From the NCBI RefSeq assembly GCF_014650495.1, contig NZ_BMVB01000007.1, forward strand, positions 248,001 to 312,000: DNA of 64,000 nt, given 5' to 3'. This document shows, piece after piece, positions 37,763 to 47,565 of the stretch. The notes under the pieces are model-generated. The model made no database searches. It was not told the origin of the DNA and saw only the letters and a program-made list of their open reading frames with translations. The stretch's first letter is position 1. Each line of letters opens with the position of its first letter. This stretch comes from Streptomyces cinnamoneus. GTDB lineage: Bacteria; Actinomycetota; Actinomycetes; Streptomycetales; Streptomycetaceae. Both the position numbers and the translations under genes were made by a program.

Positions 37763-39181
37763 TTGACCAGCACTGCGACGGCGCAGGGTGCCGAGGGCCG
37801 CAAGGCCCAACCGGACCACCTCGGCCATGTCATCTTCATCACCGCGGCCGCGGCCATGGGTGGCTTCCTCTTCGGCTACGACAGCTCCGTGATCAACGGC
37901 GCCGTCGAGGGCATCCGCGGGAAGTACGACATCGGTTCGGCCGCCCTCGCGCAGGTCATCGCCATCGCGCTGATCGGCTGCGCCATCGGTGCCGCCACGG
38001 CCGGCAAGCTGGCCGACCGCATCGGCCGCATCCGCGTCATGCAGATCTCCGCGACGCTCTTCACCATCAGCGCCGTCGGTTCGGCCCTGCCCTTCTCGCT
38101 CTACGACCTCGCCTTCTGGCGCGTCCTGGGCGGCATGGCCATCGGCATGGCCTCGGTCATCGGCCCGGCCTACATCGCCGAGGTCTCCCCGCCCGCCTAC
38201 CGCGGCCGTCTCGGCGCGTTCCAGCAGGCCGCGATCGTCATCGGCATCGCCATCTCGCAGCTGGTCAACTGGGGCATCCTCAACGTCGCCGACGGTGACC
38301 AGCGCGGCAAGGTCATGGGCATCGAGGCATGGCAGGTCATGCTCGGCGTCATGGTGATCCCGGCCGTCCTCTACGGCCTGCTCTCCTTCGCGATCCCCGA
38401 GTCGCCCCGCTTCCTGATCTCCGTCGGCAAGACCGACAAGGCCAAGAAGGTCCTGGCCGACGTCGAGGGCCACACCGTCGACCTCGACAAGCGCGTCGCC
38501 GAGATCGAGCTCGCCATGAAGAGCGAGCAGAAGTCCACCTTCAAGGACCTGCTCGGCGGCCGCTTCGGCCTGCTGCCGATCGTCTGGGTCGGCATCGGCC
38601 TCTCCGTCTTCCAGCAGTTCGTCGGCATCAACGTCGCGTTCTACTACTCCTCGACGCTGTGGCAGTCGGTGGGCGTGAACCCGGAGAGCTCGTTCTTCTA
38701 CAGCTTCACCACGTCGATCATCAACATCGTCGGTACCGTGATCGCGATGGTCCTGGTCGACCGCATCGGCCGCAAGCCGCTCGCCCTCGTCGGCTCCATC
38801 GGCATGGCGCTCTCCCTGGCCCTCGAAGCCTGGGCCTTCGCCTCCAAGACCGCCGACGGCACCCTGCCGACCACCCAGGGCACGGTCGCCCTGGTCGCGG
38901 CCCACGCCTTCGTGCTCTTCTTCGCCCTCTCCTGGGGCGTCGTGGTCTGGGTCTTCCTCGGCGAGATGTTCCCCAACCGCATCCGCGCCGCGGCGCTCGG
39001 CGTGGCCGCCTCCGCCCAGTGGGTCGCGAACTGGGCCATCACGGCCAGCTTCCCGAGCCTGGCGGACTGGAACCTCTCCGGCGCGTACGTGATCTACACG
39101 GTCTTCGCCGTGCTCTCGATCCCCTTCGTGCTCAAGTACGTGAAGGAGACCAAGGGCAAGGCGCTGGAGGAGATGGGCTAA
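37763..39181 (+). CDS. glcP: Glucose permease-like MFS sugar transporter
   Basis: 472 aa, 12-TM sugar porter. GGFLFGYDSSVINGA in TM1, GKLADRIGRI in the first loop, PESPRFL after TM6, DRIGRKPLALVGS in the second half and PESP/ETKGKALEEM end are family hallmarks. In S. coelicolor glcP1 sits at this position next to smc and is the main glucose uptake system. TTG at 37763 with CAGGAG six nt upstream gives the expected length; upstream GTG or ATG codons would add an unconserved leader. Confidence 0.92.
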   Translation: MTSTATAQGAEGRKAQPDHLGHVIFITAAAAMGGFLFGYDSSVINGAVEGIRGKYDIGSAALAQVIAIALIGCAIGAATAGKLADRIGRIRVMQISATLFTISAVGSALPFSLYDLAFWRVLGGMAIGMASVIGPAYIAEVSPPAYRGRLGAFQQAAIVIGIAISQLVNWGILNVADGDQRGKVMGIEAWQVMLGVMVIPAVLYGLLSFAIPESPRFLISVGKTDKAKKVLADVEGHTVDLDKRVAEIELAMKSEQKSTFKDLLGGRFGLLPIVWVGIGLSVFQQFVGINVAFYYSSTLWQSVGVNPESSFFYSFTTSIINIVGTVIAMVLVDRIGRKPLALVGSIGMALSLALEAWAFASKTADGTLPTTQGTVALVAAHAFVLFFALSWGVVVWVFLGEMFPNRIRAAALGVAASAQWVANWAITASFPSLADWNLSGAYVIYTVFAVLSIPFVLKYVKETKGKALEEMG

Positions 39182-39205
39182 CCCCCCCCGCCGCCCGTCC
39201 CCTCC

Positions 39206-39247
39206 AAAGGGCGCTGCCCCCGGCTACGGCCGGGGGCAGCGCCCTTT
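39206..39247 (+). terminator. Terminator after glcP
   Basis: AAAGGGCGCTGCCCCCGGC and its complement GGGGGCAGCGCCCTTTT give a very stable stem ending in TTTT. Confidence 0.88.
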
Positions 39248-39345
39248 TCGTACGGGGGTCGCAGGCCCTGCCGGGCTGGGCCGGTATCGCCTTGCGCGAC
39301 CCGTACGTGGCGGTGGCTGCGCGCCGCGGTTGCATTTGCGCCCGC

Positions 39346-39376
39346 CTTCCCCCAGCTACCGCTGGGAGGTGCCCCA
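39346..39376. repeat. Short inverted repeat of a type common in Streptomyces
   Basis: CTTCCCCCAGCTACCGCTGGGAGGTGCCCCA-type element, CCCAGC and GCTGGG arms around TACC. From memory this word recurs between genes in many Streptomyces genomes; a single copy lies in this window. Confidence 0.5.
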
Positions 39377-39410
39377 GCCCTGCGGAACGATGGCACGCAA
39401 ACGGACGGGA

Positions 39411-39539
39411 GGGGCCGGGGTGGGGTGAGCCCTGACAGGGGGCGTAAAGCGTTATTTGCGGCGACGGAGACGGCACGTCAACGCGCTGCAGGGGCCGTAG
39501 ATAATGCACCCCCAGAAGGGCCCGCCCCACCCCGGCCCC
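39411..39539. repeat. MITE-like unit with about 33-bp imperfect terminal inverted repeats
   Basis: GGGGCCGGGGTGGGG (39411-39425) recurs in inverted form as CCCCACCCCGGCCCC (39525-39539), with partial matching continuing inward for about 18 nt more. Total length about 129 nt. No ORF inside and no clear target duplication. Confidence 0.4.
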
Positions 39540-39572
39540 GGCACCACGACGGCGCTGCGGCGGGCAAACGAA

Positions 39573-39599
39573 AGAGGGCCCCCGCGCAGGGGGCCCTCT
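39573..39599 (-). terminator. Terminator of the NCS1 permease gene
   Basis: AGAGGGCCCCC and GGGGGCCCTCT arms with a CGCGCA-type loop; on the minus strand a CTTTCGTTTG tail follows. Confidence 0.85.
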
Positions 39600-39619
39600 C
39601 ACCGTTCAGCAGGACGGAA

Positions 39620-41137
39620 CTACGCCGCCACCTTCTCGCGCTCGGTGCGCTCCGCGACCTGGGCCGCCTCTTCGCGAGGCGTCGGCAGCACCGCCATGAT
39701 CGCCGCCGAGATGGCGATCGTCGCCGCCCAGCCGAGCCCGTACTTGCCGACGAACGTCGACGCCAGCGGCCCCGTGAACCAGTCGCACTTCGTGAAGCAG
39801 ATACCGGCCGCCAGCGCCACGGTCCACGCCGTCATCGCCTGCCAGCAGAAGCCGCCCACGTACCAGTACCGGCTCGTGCGGCCCGTGTCCATGAGCGCCT
39901 CCGCGTCGTACCGCACGGCCCGCGACTTCCGCCGCGCCATGTCGACCGCGTACACGCCGATCCACGCCGAGAACGAGACGGCCAGCAGGATCAGGAAGGT
40001 GATGAAGGAGCTCAGGAAGCTCTTCGCGACGAGCATCAGCAGCAGACCGCCCACCAGCGAGATGACGGCGTTGATGCTCACGGCCATGGCCCGCGGCAGC
40101 TTGACGCCCATCGTCTGGGCGGTGAAGCCGGCCGAGTACATCGACAGGCTGTTGATCAGCAGCATGCCCACGATCGCGGTCACCAGGTACGGCACCGCCA
40201 GCCACGTCGGCAGGATGTCGCCCAGGAAGGAGACGGGGTCCGGCGCATCGGCCAGCCCGGGCGTGGCGACGGCCATCACGGCACCCATGAGCACCATCGG
40301 CACCATGACCAGACCCGCACCGGAGACCGTCGCACCGACGATCTTCTTGCCGGAGGCGGCGTGCGGCAGGTACCGCGCGAAGTCCGGCCCGGTCGGCACC
40401 CAGCTGATGCCACCGGCGGCGATGGTCCCGATGCCGGCGATCATCATCGCCGTCGTGCCGGCCGGCTTCGAGAAGACGTCGTCCCACTTGATGTGGGTGA
40501 TCAGGTAGCCGAGCACCAGCACGCTGAAGATGCCGAAGAGGTACGTCGACCACTGGTTGCAGACGTTGAGCGCCTTGCGTCCCATGCCGCTCACCAGGAA
40601 GGTGCAGGCCACGAAGACGAACAGCGTGATGACGATCAGCACGTTGTTGCTCTTCACGCCGAAGAGCAGGTCGAGGACGGTGAGCACGGCGTACGCGCCC
40701 GTCACGGCGTTGATCGTCTCCCACCCGAAGCGGGCGACCCACAGGATCGCCCCGGGGAAGAGGTTGCCGCGTACACCGAACGTGGCGCGCGAGAGCATCG
40801 CGCCGGGCGCACCGCCCCACTTGCCGGAGACGGACAGCACACCGACGAGGCCGAAGGACACGAGCGCCGCGCACGCCGCGACGATCAGGACCTGCCAGAA
40901 GTTCAGCGCGTTGAAGACCACCAGCGCCGCGCCCATGGTGAGCAGCAGCACACTGATGTTGGCGGCGACCCAGGTCGGGAAGAGCTCCCGGACCCGGCCG
41001 TGCCGCTCGTGATCGGGGACGGGCTCGATGCCGCGGGTTTCTATCGCACTCGCGCCGGCCGCGTCGGCGGTACCGGTCGCGTCGGGGGTGCTGGACACGT
41101 TGGCGCCGTCGGCAGCGTTGTCCGTCATGGGGGCCAT
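39620..41137 (-). CDS. NCS1-family cytosine/purine permease
   Basis: 505 aa, about 12 hydrophobic segments. RELFPTWVAANISVLLLTMGAALVVF, GRATFG-like LSRATFGVRGNLFPG, WVPTGPDFARYLP and the C-terminal WIGVYAVDMARRK place it with CodB/cytosine-allantoin-type Na+ or H+ symporters. Substrate not defined. ATG at 41137 with CGGAG eight nt upstream is preferred; three codons later another ATG has no ribosome site. No catabolic genes adjacent. Confidence 0.88.
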   Translation of the reverse strand: MAPMTDNAADGANVSSTPDATGTADAAGASAIETRGIEPVPDHERHGRVRELFPTWVAANISVLLLTMGAALVVFNALNFWQVLIVAACAALVSFGLVGVLSVSGKWGGAPGAMLSRATFGVRGNLFPGAILWVARFGWETINAVTGAYAVLTVLDLLFGVKSNNVLIVITLFVFVACTFLVSGMGRKALNVCNQWSTYLFGIFSVLVLGYLITHIKWDDVFSKPAGTTAMMIAGIGTIAAGGISWVPTGPDFARYLPHAASGKKIVGATVSGAGLVMVPMVLMGAVMAVATPGLADAPDPVSFLGDILPTWLAVPYLVTAIVGMLLINSLSMYSAGFTAQTMGVKLPRAMAVSINAVISLVGGLLLMLVAKSFLSSFITFLILLAVSFSAWIGVYAVDMARRKSRAVRYDAEALMDTGRTSRYWYVGGFCWQAMTAWTVALAAGICFTKCDWFTGPLASTFVGKYGLGWAATIAISAAIMAVLPTPREEAAQVAERTEREKVAA

Positions 41138-41352
41138 ATCGGGGGCTCCGTGCAGGGTGAAGCAGGGCGGGGCCTGGGCAGAAAGGGACGTTGGGACTCT
41201 ACGCGCGTCGCGCGAGCCCACGCCATCGTACTTTGATCTAACTTTGGCCGGTTAGTGCCGTTGGTCCTTGGAGCAAGGCACAACAAGACACCAACGGACG
41301 CCCTGCGACCTGCGGCGTCACGGCACTGCGGCGCTCCGCCGCCGAGGTGTCC

Positions 41353-41358
41353 GATACT
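41353..41358 (+). promoter_or_regulatory. -10 element giving a near-leaderless ftsY mRNA
   Basis: GATACT ends nine nt before the ftsY ATG; no Shine-Dalgarno lies between. Confidence 0.45.
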
Positions 41359-41367
41359 GGGTGCGTT

Positions 41368-42624
41368 ATGGACATCGTCATCCTTGCTGTAGTCATCGCT
41401 GTGGTCGCGCTCGGCGCGATCAGCGGGCTCGTGGTCAGCAGCCGCAAGAAGAAGCAGCTGCCCCCCGCTCCGCCGAGCAGCCCGTCTGTCACCGCGCCGC
41501 CCGCCGAGCCGCACGTCGGCGAGGAGGCCGAGACCCCGCGCGCCGAGGCGCGCCGCACCGTAGAAGAAGTAGAGCTCCCCGAAGCTCCCGCCCCGGCCCC
41601 GGTCGCCGAGGAGAGCGCGCCGGCCGTCGAGCCGGAGACCGCGGCCGAGGCCGCCGCCCCGGCCGAGCCGGAGATCGAGGTCCCGGAGCCCACCGCCGGC
41701 CGTCTCGTGCGCCTGCGCGCCCGGCTCTCCCGTTCCCAGAACTCCCTCGGCAAGGGTCTGCTGACCCTGCTGTCCCGTGAGCACCTCGACGAGGACACCT
41801 GGGAGGAGATCGAGGACACCCTCCTCACCGCCGACGTCGGCGTCGCGCCGACGCAGGAGCTGGTCGAGCGGCTGCGCGAGCGCGTGAAGGTGCTCGGCAC
41901 GCGCACCCCCGAGGAACTGCGCGCCCTGCTCCGCGAGGAGCTGCTGACGCTCATCGGCACCGACTTCGACCGCAGCGTCCACACCGAGCCGGGCGTGGGC
42001 GTGAACGGCGAGGAGAAGCCCGGCGTCGTCATGGTCGTCGGCGTCAACGGCACCGGCAAGACCACCACCACGGGCAAGCTGGCCCGCGTCCTCGTGGCCG
42101 ACGGCAAGTCCGTCGTCCTGGGCGCGGCCGACACCTTCCGCGCCGCCGCTGCCGACCAGCTCCAGACCTGGGGCGAGCGCGTCGGTGCCCGGACGGTCCG
42201 CGGCCCCGAGGGCGGCGACCCGGCGTCGATCGCCTTCGACGCGGTCAAGGAGGGCATCGCCGAGAACGCGGACGTCGTGCTCGTCGACACCGCCGGCCGA
42301 CTGCACACCAAGACGGGCCTCATGGACGAGCTCGGCAAGGTCAAGCGCGTCGTGGAGAAGCACGGCTCGGTCGACGAGGTGCTGCTGGTGCTCGACGCCA
42401 CCACCGGTCAGAACGGCCTCGTGCAGGCGCGCGTCTTCGCCGAGGTCGTGAACATCACCGGCATCGTCCTCACCAAGCTGGACGGCACCGCCAAGGGCGG
42501 CATCGTCGTCGCGGTCCAGCGCGAACTGGGCGTTCCGGTGAAGCTCGTGGGCCTGGGCGAGGGCGCGGACGACCTCGCGCCGTTCGAGCCGGAGGCGTTC
42601 GTCGACGCCCTGATCGGCGAGTAA
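41368..42624 (+). CDS. ftsY: Signal recognition particle receptor FtsY
   Basis: 418 aa. An N-terminal membrane segment (IVILAVVIAVVALGAISGLVV) and an acidic Ala/Pro/Glu linker precede the NG GTPase: G1 GVNGTGKTTTTGKLA (about 225), the insertion-box region DTFRAAAADQL, G3 DTAGRL, G4 TKLDGTAKGG and C-terminal GLGEGADDLAPF. Docks Ffh-ribosome complexes to the translocon; ffh is 7.4 kb downstream. A true TM helix at the N-terminus is normal for actinobacteria. Confidence 0.97.
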   Translation: MDIVILAVVIAVVALGAISGLVVSSRKKKQLPPAPPSSPSVTAPPAEPHVGEEAETPRAEARRTVEEVELPEAPAPAPVAEESAPAVEPETAAEAAAPAEPEIEVPEPTAGRLVRLRARLSRSQNSLGKGLLTLLSREHLDEDTWEEIEDTLLTADVGVAPTQELVERLRERVKVLGTRTPEELRALLREELLTLIGTDFDRSVHTEPGVGVNGEEKPGVVMVVGVNGTGKTTTTGKLARVLVADGKSVVLGAADTFRAAAADQLQTWGERVGARTVRGPEGGDPASIAFDAVKEGIAENADVVLVDTAGRLHTKTGLMDELGKVKRVVEKHGSVDEVLLVLDATTGQNGLVQARVFAEVVNITGIVLTKLDGTAKGGIVVAVQRELGVPVKLVGLGEGADDLAPFEPEAFVDALIGE

Positions 42625-42649
42625 CCCCGCACGGGCCGTCCGGCCGGAG

Positions 42650-42691
42650 AAAGGGCCCGCGTCGCAGGTGCAGCTGCGACGCGGGCCCTTT
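42650..42691 (+). terminator. Terminator after ftsY
   Basis: AAAGGGCCCGCGTCGCAG and CTGCGACGCGGGCCCTTT, an 18-bp stem with a short loop. Confidence 0.85.
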
Positions 42692-42737
42692 CGCATGCGA
42701 CGGCTCCCGGGCGCGTCGTATACGACGACGCCGCGAA

Positions 42738-42778
42738 GGGGCCGCGGGCCCCGGCGCCGCGCCGGGGCCCGCGGCCCC
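42738..42778 (-). terminator. Terminator of the primase-polymerase-like gene
   Basis: GGGGCCGCGGGCCCCGGC and GCCGGGGCCCGCGGCCCC form an 18-bp perfect stem with a 5-nt loop, 33 nt after the minus-strand gene. A 14-bp palindrome CGTCGTATACGACG (42714-42727) lies beside it. Confidence 0.75.
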
Positions 42779-42810
42779 GCACTGCGCGGGGCCGTGCCAG
42801 GGGCGGCGGC

Positions 42811-43479
42811 TCACCCGGCGGCGGCCCGGTGGCAGACGTAGGCCAGGGTGCCCAGCAGCAGCCGCGCCTCGGGGGGCCGCCCCGCGGTGTCCAGGGCGGG
42901 CGGCAGCAGCCACCGCATGGGCCCGAGGCCCGCGAAGTCGGACGGCGGTGCCGTGATGTGGTCGCCGTGACCCAGCCCCCGCAGGTCGAGCCGGGCGTCG
43001 TCCCAGCCCATCCGGTACAGCAGCTGGGGGAGTTCCGCGGCGGCGCCGGGGGCGACGAAGAACAGCGCACGGCCGTGCGGGGTGAGCGCCACCGGCCCCA
43101 GCGGCACCCCCATGCGCTCCAGCCGTGCCAGTGCGTGCCGGCCGGCGGCCTCGGAGACCTCCAGCGCGTCGAACGAGCGTCCCGTCGGCAGCAGGACGGC
43201 CGCCCCCGGGACCTCCGCCCAGGCGGCCGCCGCCTCGTCCAGCGTGGAGCCCGCCTTGACGGGCGGGGCGAAGGAGAGCGGGTGCGCGCCGGGGGAGGGG
43301 CAGGCGGCGACGCCGCACGAGCAGGTGACGCGGCCGCCGCGCGAGGCCCGCGCGCCGGGGACCACGTCCCACCCCCACAGCCCGGTGTACTCCGCGACCG
43401 TCGTCACGGCCTCGGACGCGCGGCCTCGACGCCGAGAGCCGGAGCGCAGATCCCGGATGCCGCCGATAGTGAAGCCCAT
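42811..43479 (-). CDS. Bifunctional DNA primase/polymerase-like N-domain protein
   Basis: 222 aa. YTGLWGWDVVPGARASRGGRVTCSCGVAACPSPGAHPLSF is the N-terminal signature of prim-pol domain proteins found in Streptomyces, with cysteine/histidine positions that may bind zinc. The acidic catalytic triad of active prim-pols is not obvious, and no helicase domain follows, so activity is uncertain. ATG at 43479 with GGAGGGGG upstream. Divergent from nsdA. Confidence 0.75.
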   Translation of the reverse strand: MGFTIGGIRDLRSGSRRRGRASEAVTTVAEYTGLWGWDVVPGARASRGGRVTCSCGVAACPSPGAHPLSFAPPVKAGSTLDEAAAAWAEVPGAAVLLPTGRSFDALEVSEAAGRHALARLERMGVPLGPVALTPHGRALFFVAPGAAAELPQLLYRMGWDDARLDLRGLGHGDHITAPPSDFAGLGPMRWLLPPALDTAGRPPEARLLLGTLAYVCHRAAAG

Positions 43480-43961
43480 GCCCCCTCCAACGGGTCGTGC
43501 TCGCGGATGGTTACGTGTCGGAGTGTCTCGGACACGGACCGTCGCGGACCTCTGTCGCGGGACGGCGCGACGGTGCGCAAGAGGTGGTGCGGCAGGGGCC
43601 GTGCGCCGTGGCGCACATCCCTTCACCTTCCCGCTGGTTTCCGCGCGTTCGTTCCGTGTCAAGTCAATCGCGAAGCGGGAGGAAGGAGTTCATTCGTTGG
43701 GGTGGCGAATGGTGGCGTTTACTGGACTGCTCTCGCCCGACCGGTGATCGTAGGATTACTTTCGGTACATGAACCCCGCCGGACAAGCGGCCGCAGTGCA
43801 CACGCACGGCAACGACACACGCAGGGCAATGCACGCGCACGAGCACGACAGGCTGTTGGCGGTTCGCACGCAGACGTGCGGGTGCACGCATGGATGTGGA
43901 TGCACGTATGGATGCAGGCGCTTGGCTGCGCAGCTGCAGAGTTTCGGATGGGGGCGTTCCC
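43480..43961. other. 482-nt nsdA upstream region
   Basis: Contains promoters of both flanking genes, an 18-bp direct repeat (43883-43914) and a possible 70-codon upstream ORF (43769-43981) rich in His and Cys. TAGGAT at 43751-43756 could be a -10. Nothing else recognised. Confidence 0.5.
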
Positions 43962-43981
43962 GTGGGCGGCAGTGTCAGTGA
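43769..43981 (+). CDS. Possible His/Cys-rich upstream ORF of nsdA (70 aa)
   Basis: ATG at 43769, twelve nt after a TAGGAT, opens an ORF whose middle is His-rich (HTHGND...MHAHEHD) and then Cys/Gly-rich (TCGCTHGCGCTYGC). It ends 20 nt inside nsdA in another frame. GC at third positions is low for this genome and part of the sequence is an 18-bp tandem repeat, so it may be non-coding. If translated it could be a metal-responsive leader. Confidence 0.25.
   Translation: MNPAGQAAAVHTHGNDTRRAMHAHEHDRLLAVRTQTCGCTHGCGCTYGCRRLAAQLQSFGWGRSRGRQCQ
43883..43914. repeat. 18-bp-spaced direct repeat upstream of nsdA
   Basis: TGCACGCATGGATG and TGCACGTATGGATG (one mismatch) begin at 43883 and 43901. They lie 50-80 nt before the nsdA start. 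Confidence 0.6.
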
Positions 43982-45521
43982 TGCCGAGGGTGCCGACATG
44001 GCTGATGGCGCGGCGGAGGAGTCCGGGGACGCGACGGGCGACAAGCCGCTCGACAAGTCCGCCGACAAAGCCGAGAAGCGCCCCAACGGACAGCTGAATT
44101 CGTGGTTCCTGCGCAGCGGATGGTCGAAGGGCGAACTGGCGCGGCAAGTGAACCGCCGGGCCCGGCAATTGGGCGCCCATCACATCAGCACGGACACCTC
44201 GCGGGTGCGCCGCTGGCTGGACGGCGAACAGCCGCGCGAGCCGATCCCGAAGATCTTGTCCGAGCTGTTCTCCGAGCGCTTCGGCTGTGTCGTCGGCGTC
44301 GAGGACATCGGCCTGCGGGCCGCGCACCAGTCGCCCTCCGTGTCGGGGGTCGACCTGCCGTGGGCGGCCCCGCAGACCGTCGAGCTGCTCAGCGAGTTCT
44401 CCCGCAGCGACCTGATGCTGGCGCGCCGGGGCTTCCTCGGCACCTCCCTGGCGCTGGCCGCCGGGCCCTCCCTGATCGAGCCCATGCAGCGCTGGCTGGT
44501 CCCCGGCCCCGCGGGCCGGGACGCCGCGGGCGCCGCCGACCGCGACCGCCCCCGGCGGTCGCGGCTGTCCGGACCCGAGCTGGAGCTGCTGGAGTCCACG
44601 GCCGTGATGTTCCGGCAGTGGGACGCCCAGTGCGGCGGCGGCCTGCGCCGCAAGGCCGTGGTCGGGCAGCTCCACGAGGTCACCGACCTGCTGCAGGAGC
44701 CCCAGCCCGAGGACATCTCGCGACGGCTCTTCCAGGTCGCCGCCGAGCTCGCCCAGCTCGCGGGCTGGATGAGCTACGACATCGGCCTGCACCCCACCGC
44801 CCAGAAGTACTTCGTGCTGGCCCTGCACGCCGCCAAGGAGGCCGGCAACCGCCCCCTGGGCTCGTACATCCTCTCCAGCATGAGCCGTCAGATGATCCAC
44901 CTCGGCCGCCCCGACGACGCCCTGGAGCTCATCCACCTCGGCCAGTACGGTTCGCGGGAGACGGCCACCCCGCGGACCCAGGCCATGTTGTATGCGATGG
45001 AGGCCCGCGCGTACGCCAACATGGGCCAGCCCGCCAAGGTCAAGCGCGCGGTGAGCATGGCCGAGGACTGCTTCGGCGACTGCGAGTCCGGTGACGGCGA
45101 CCCCGACTGGATCCGCTTCTTCTCCGAGGCCGAGCTGAACGCCGAGAACGCCCACTCCTTCCGCGACCTCGCCTACGTGGCCGGCCGCAGCCCCACCTAC
45201 GCCTCGCTGGCACGCCCCAAGATGGAGCGGGCCGTCGAGCTCTTCGCACAGGACAACGAGCACCAGCGCTCCTACGCCCTCAACCTCATCGGCATGGCCA
45301 CCGTGCACCTGCTGGAACGCGAGCCGGAGGAATCCACCGTCCTCGCCGGACAGGCACTGCGCATCGCCAAGCAGGTCCGCTCCGAGCGGGTGAACAACCG
45401 CCTGCGCAAGACGGTCGACAACGCCGTGCGCGAATTCGGCGACGTCGCCGAGGTGATGATGCTGACCGAGCAACTCGCCGTCCACCTGCCGGAATCGGCG
45501 GAGGCCGTCCAAGCGGTCTGA
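43962..45521 (+). CDS. nsdA: NsdA, regulator of sporulation and antibiotic production
   Basis: 519 aa. RPNGQLNSWFLRSGWSKGELARQVNRRARQLGAHHISTDTSRVRRWLDGEQPREPIPKILSELFSERF is the conserved N-terminal XRE-like DNA-binding region; the C-terminal half is helical and TPR-like (AELAQLAGWMSYDIGLHPTAQKYFVLAL, ALYA repeats). In S. coelicolor NsdA represses aerial growth and antibiotic synthesis. GTG at 43962 has GGGGG eight nt upstream and matches the known N-terminal spacing; longer starts enter the repeat. Confidence 0.93.
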   Translation: MGGSVSDAEGADMADGAAEESGDATGDKPLDKSADKAEKRPNGQLNSWFLRSGWSKGELARQVNRRARQLGAHHISTDTSRVRRWLDGEQPREPIPKILSELFSERFGCVVGVEDIGLRAAHQSPSVSGVDLPWAAPQTVELLSEFSRSDLMLARRGFLGTSLALAAGPSLIEPMQRWLVPGPAGRDAAGAADRDRPRRSRLSGPELELLESTAVMFRQWDAQCGGGLRRKAVVGQLHEVTDLLQEPQPEDISRRLFQVAAELAQLAGWMSYDIGLHPTAQKYFVLALHAAKEAGNRPLGSYILSSMSRQMIHLGRPDDALELIHLGQYGSRETATPRTQAMLYAMEARAYANMGQPAKVKRAVSMAEDCFGDCESGDGDPDWIRFFSEAELNAENAHSFRDLAYVAGRSPTYASLARPKMERAVELFAQDNEHQRSYALNLIGMATVHLLEREPEESTVLAGQALRIAKQVRSERVNNRLRKTVDNAVREFGDVAEVMMLTEQLAVHLPESAEAVQAV

Positions 45522-45630
45522 CCCGAACCGGCCCCCCTACCCGGCCGCGGCGCCCCTCCCGTACCGCCCGACTCGGCCCCCCACGCCAGTCACACAGGAG
45601 GATCGCCGCGGCCGGCCTCTGCCGCCCGGA

Positions 45631-45663
45631 TCCGGTAAGGCTCCGGTGAGGATCCGGTGAGGG
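45631..45663 (-). promoter_or_regulatory. Triple 11-bp direct repeat resembling a PHO box
   Basis: TCCGGTAAGGC, TCCGGTGAGGA and TCCGGTGAGGG follow one another at exact 11-bp intervals. Read on the minus strand each unit is C-T-C/T-A-C-C-G-G, close to the GTTCACC core of Streptomyces PhoP direct-repeat units. A fourth unit-like GTTCACCCCGC is at 45692-45702 on the plus strand. Confidence 0.55.
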
Positions 45664-45703
45664 TAGCGGCGCGATCGCCTCCGGATCGGCAGTTCACCCC
45701 GCC

Positions 45704-45739
45704 GTAACGCACCCGTCTCCTTCGTCACCGCCGCGAAAC
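45704..45739 (+). promoter_or_regulatory. GlnR-binding site upstream of amtB
   Basis: GTCAC-N6-GAAAC (45724-45739) matches the GlnR consensus gTnAC-n6-GaAAC exactly; GTAAC-N6-GTCTC (45704-45719) just upstream is a weaker a-site. GlnR activates amtB-glnK-glnD under nitrogen limitation. Confidence 0.8.
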
Positions 45740-45850
45740 AACCCGTAGCGCTGGCCGAAACCGCGTTGCGCGAGCCTCAAGGCGACACCGGCCCACTGGG
45801 AAACCGGCCCGCACGGGGGCCTGGGCCGCGGCCGCGAGGAGACATCGACA

Positions 45851-47460
<1,610 letters not shown>

Positions 47461-47565
47461 CCGGGCGCAACGCCCACGGGGGAGCAACGCCCAGGGGGGG
47501 CACGGAGAGCCGGAAGAGCCGGAGAGCCGCAAGGCACCGGAAACCTCGGGAAAAGGGGCCCTGAC

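Larger units (their letters stand above)
39182..39619. other. 438-nt intergenic region with several repeats
   Basis: Contains the glcP terminator, a short Streptomyces repeat (39346-39376), a 15-bp inverted-repeat pair (39411-39425 and 39525-39539) and the permease terminator. No coding sequence is convincing. Confidence 0.6.
45522..45850. other. 329-nt amtB control region
   Basis: Contains three 11-bp repeats, a GTTCACC unit and a GlnR-type box before amtB, listed separately. No gene seen. Confidence 0.7.

Noticed and set aside
32886..41254. Shared 11-mer TTGGCCGGTTA in the acyP and ftsY upstream regions
   Set aside because: Hundreds of shared 11-mers are expected by chance in 64 kb, and the flanks do not match.
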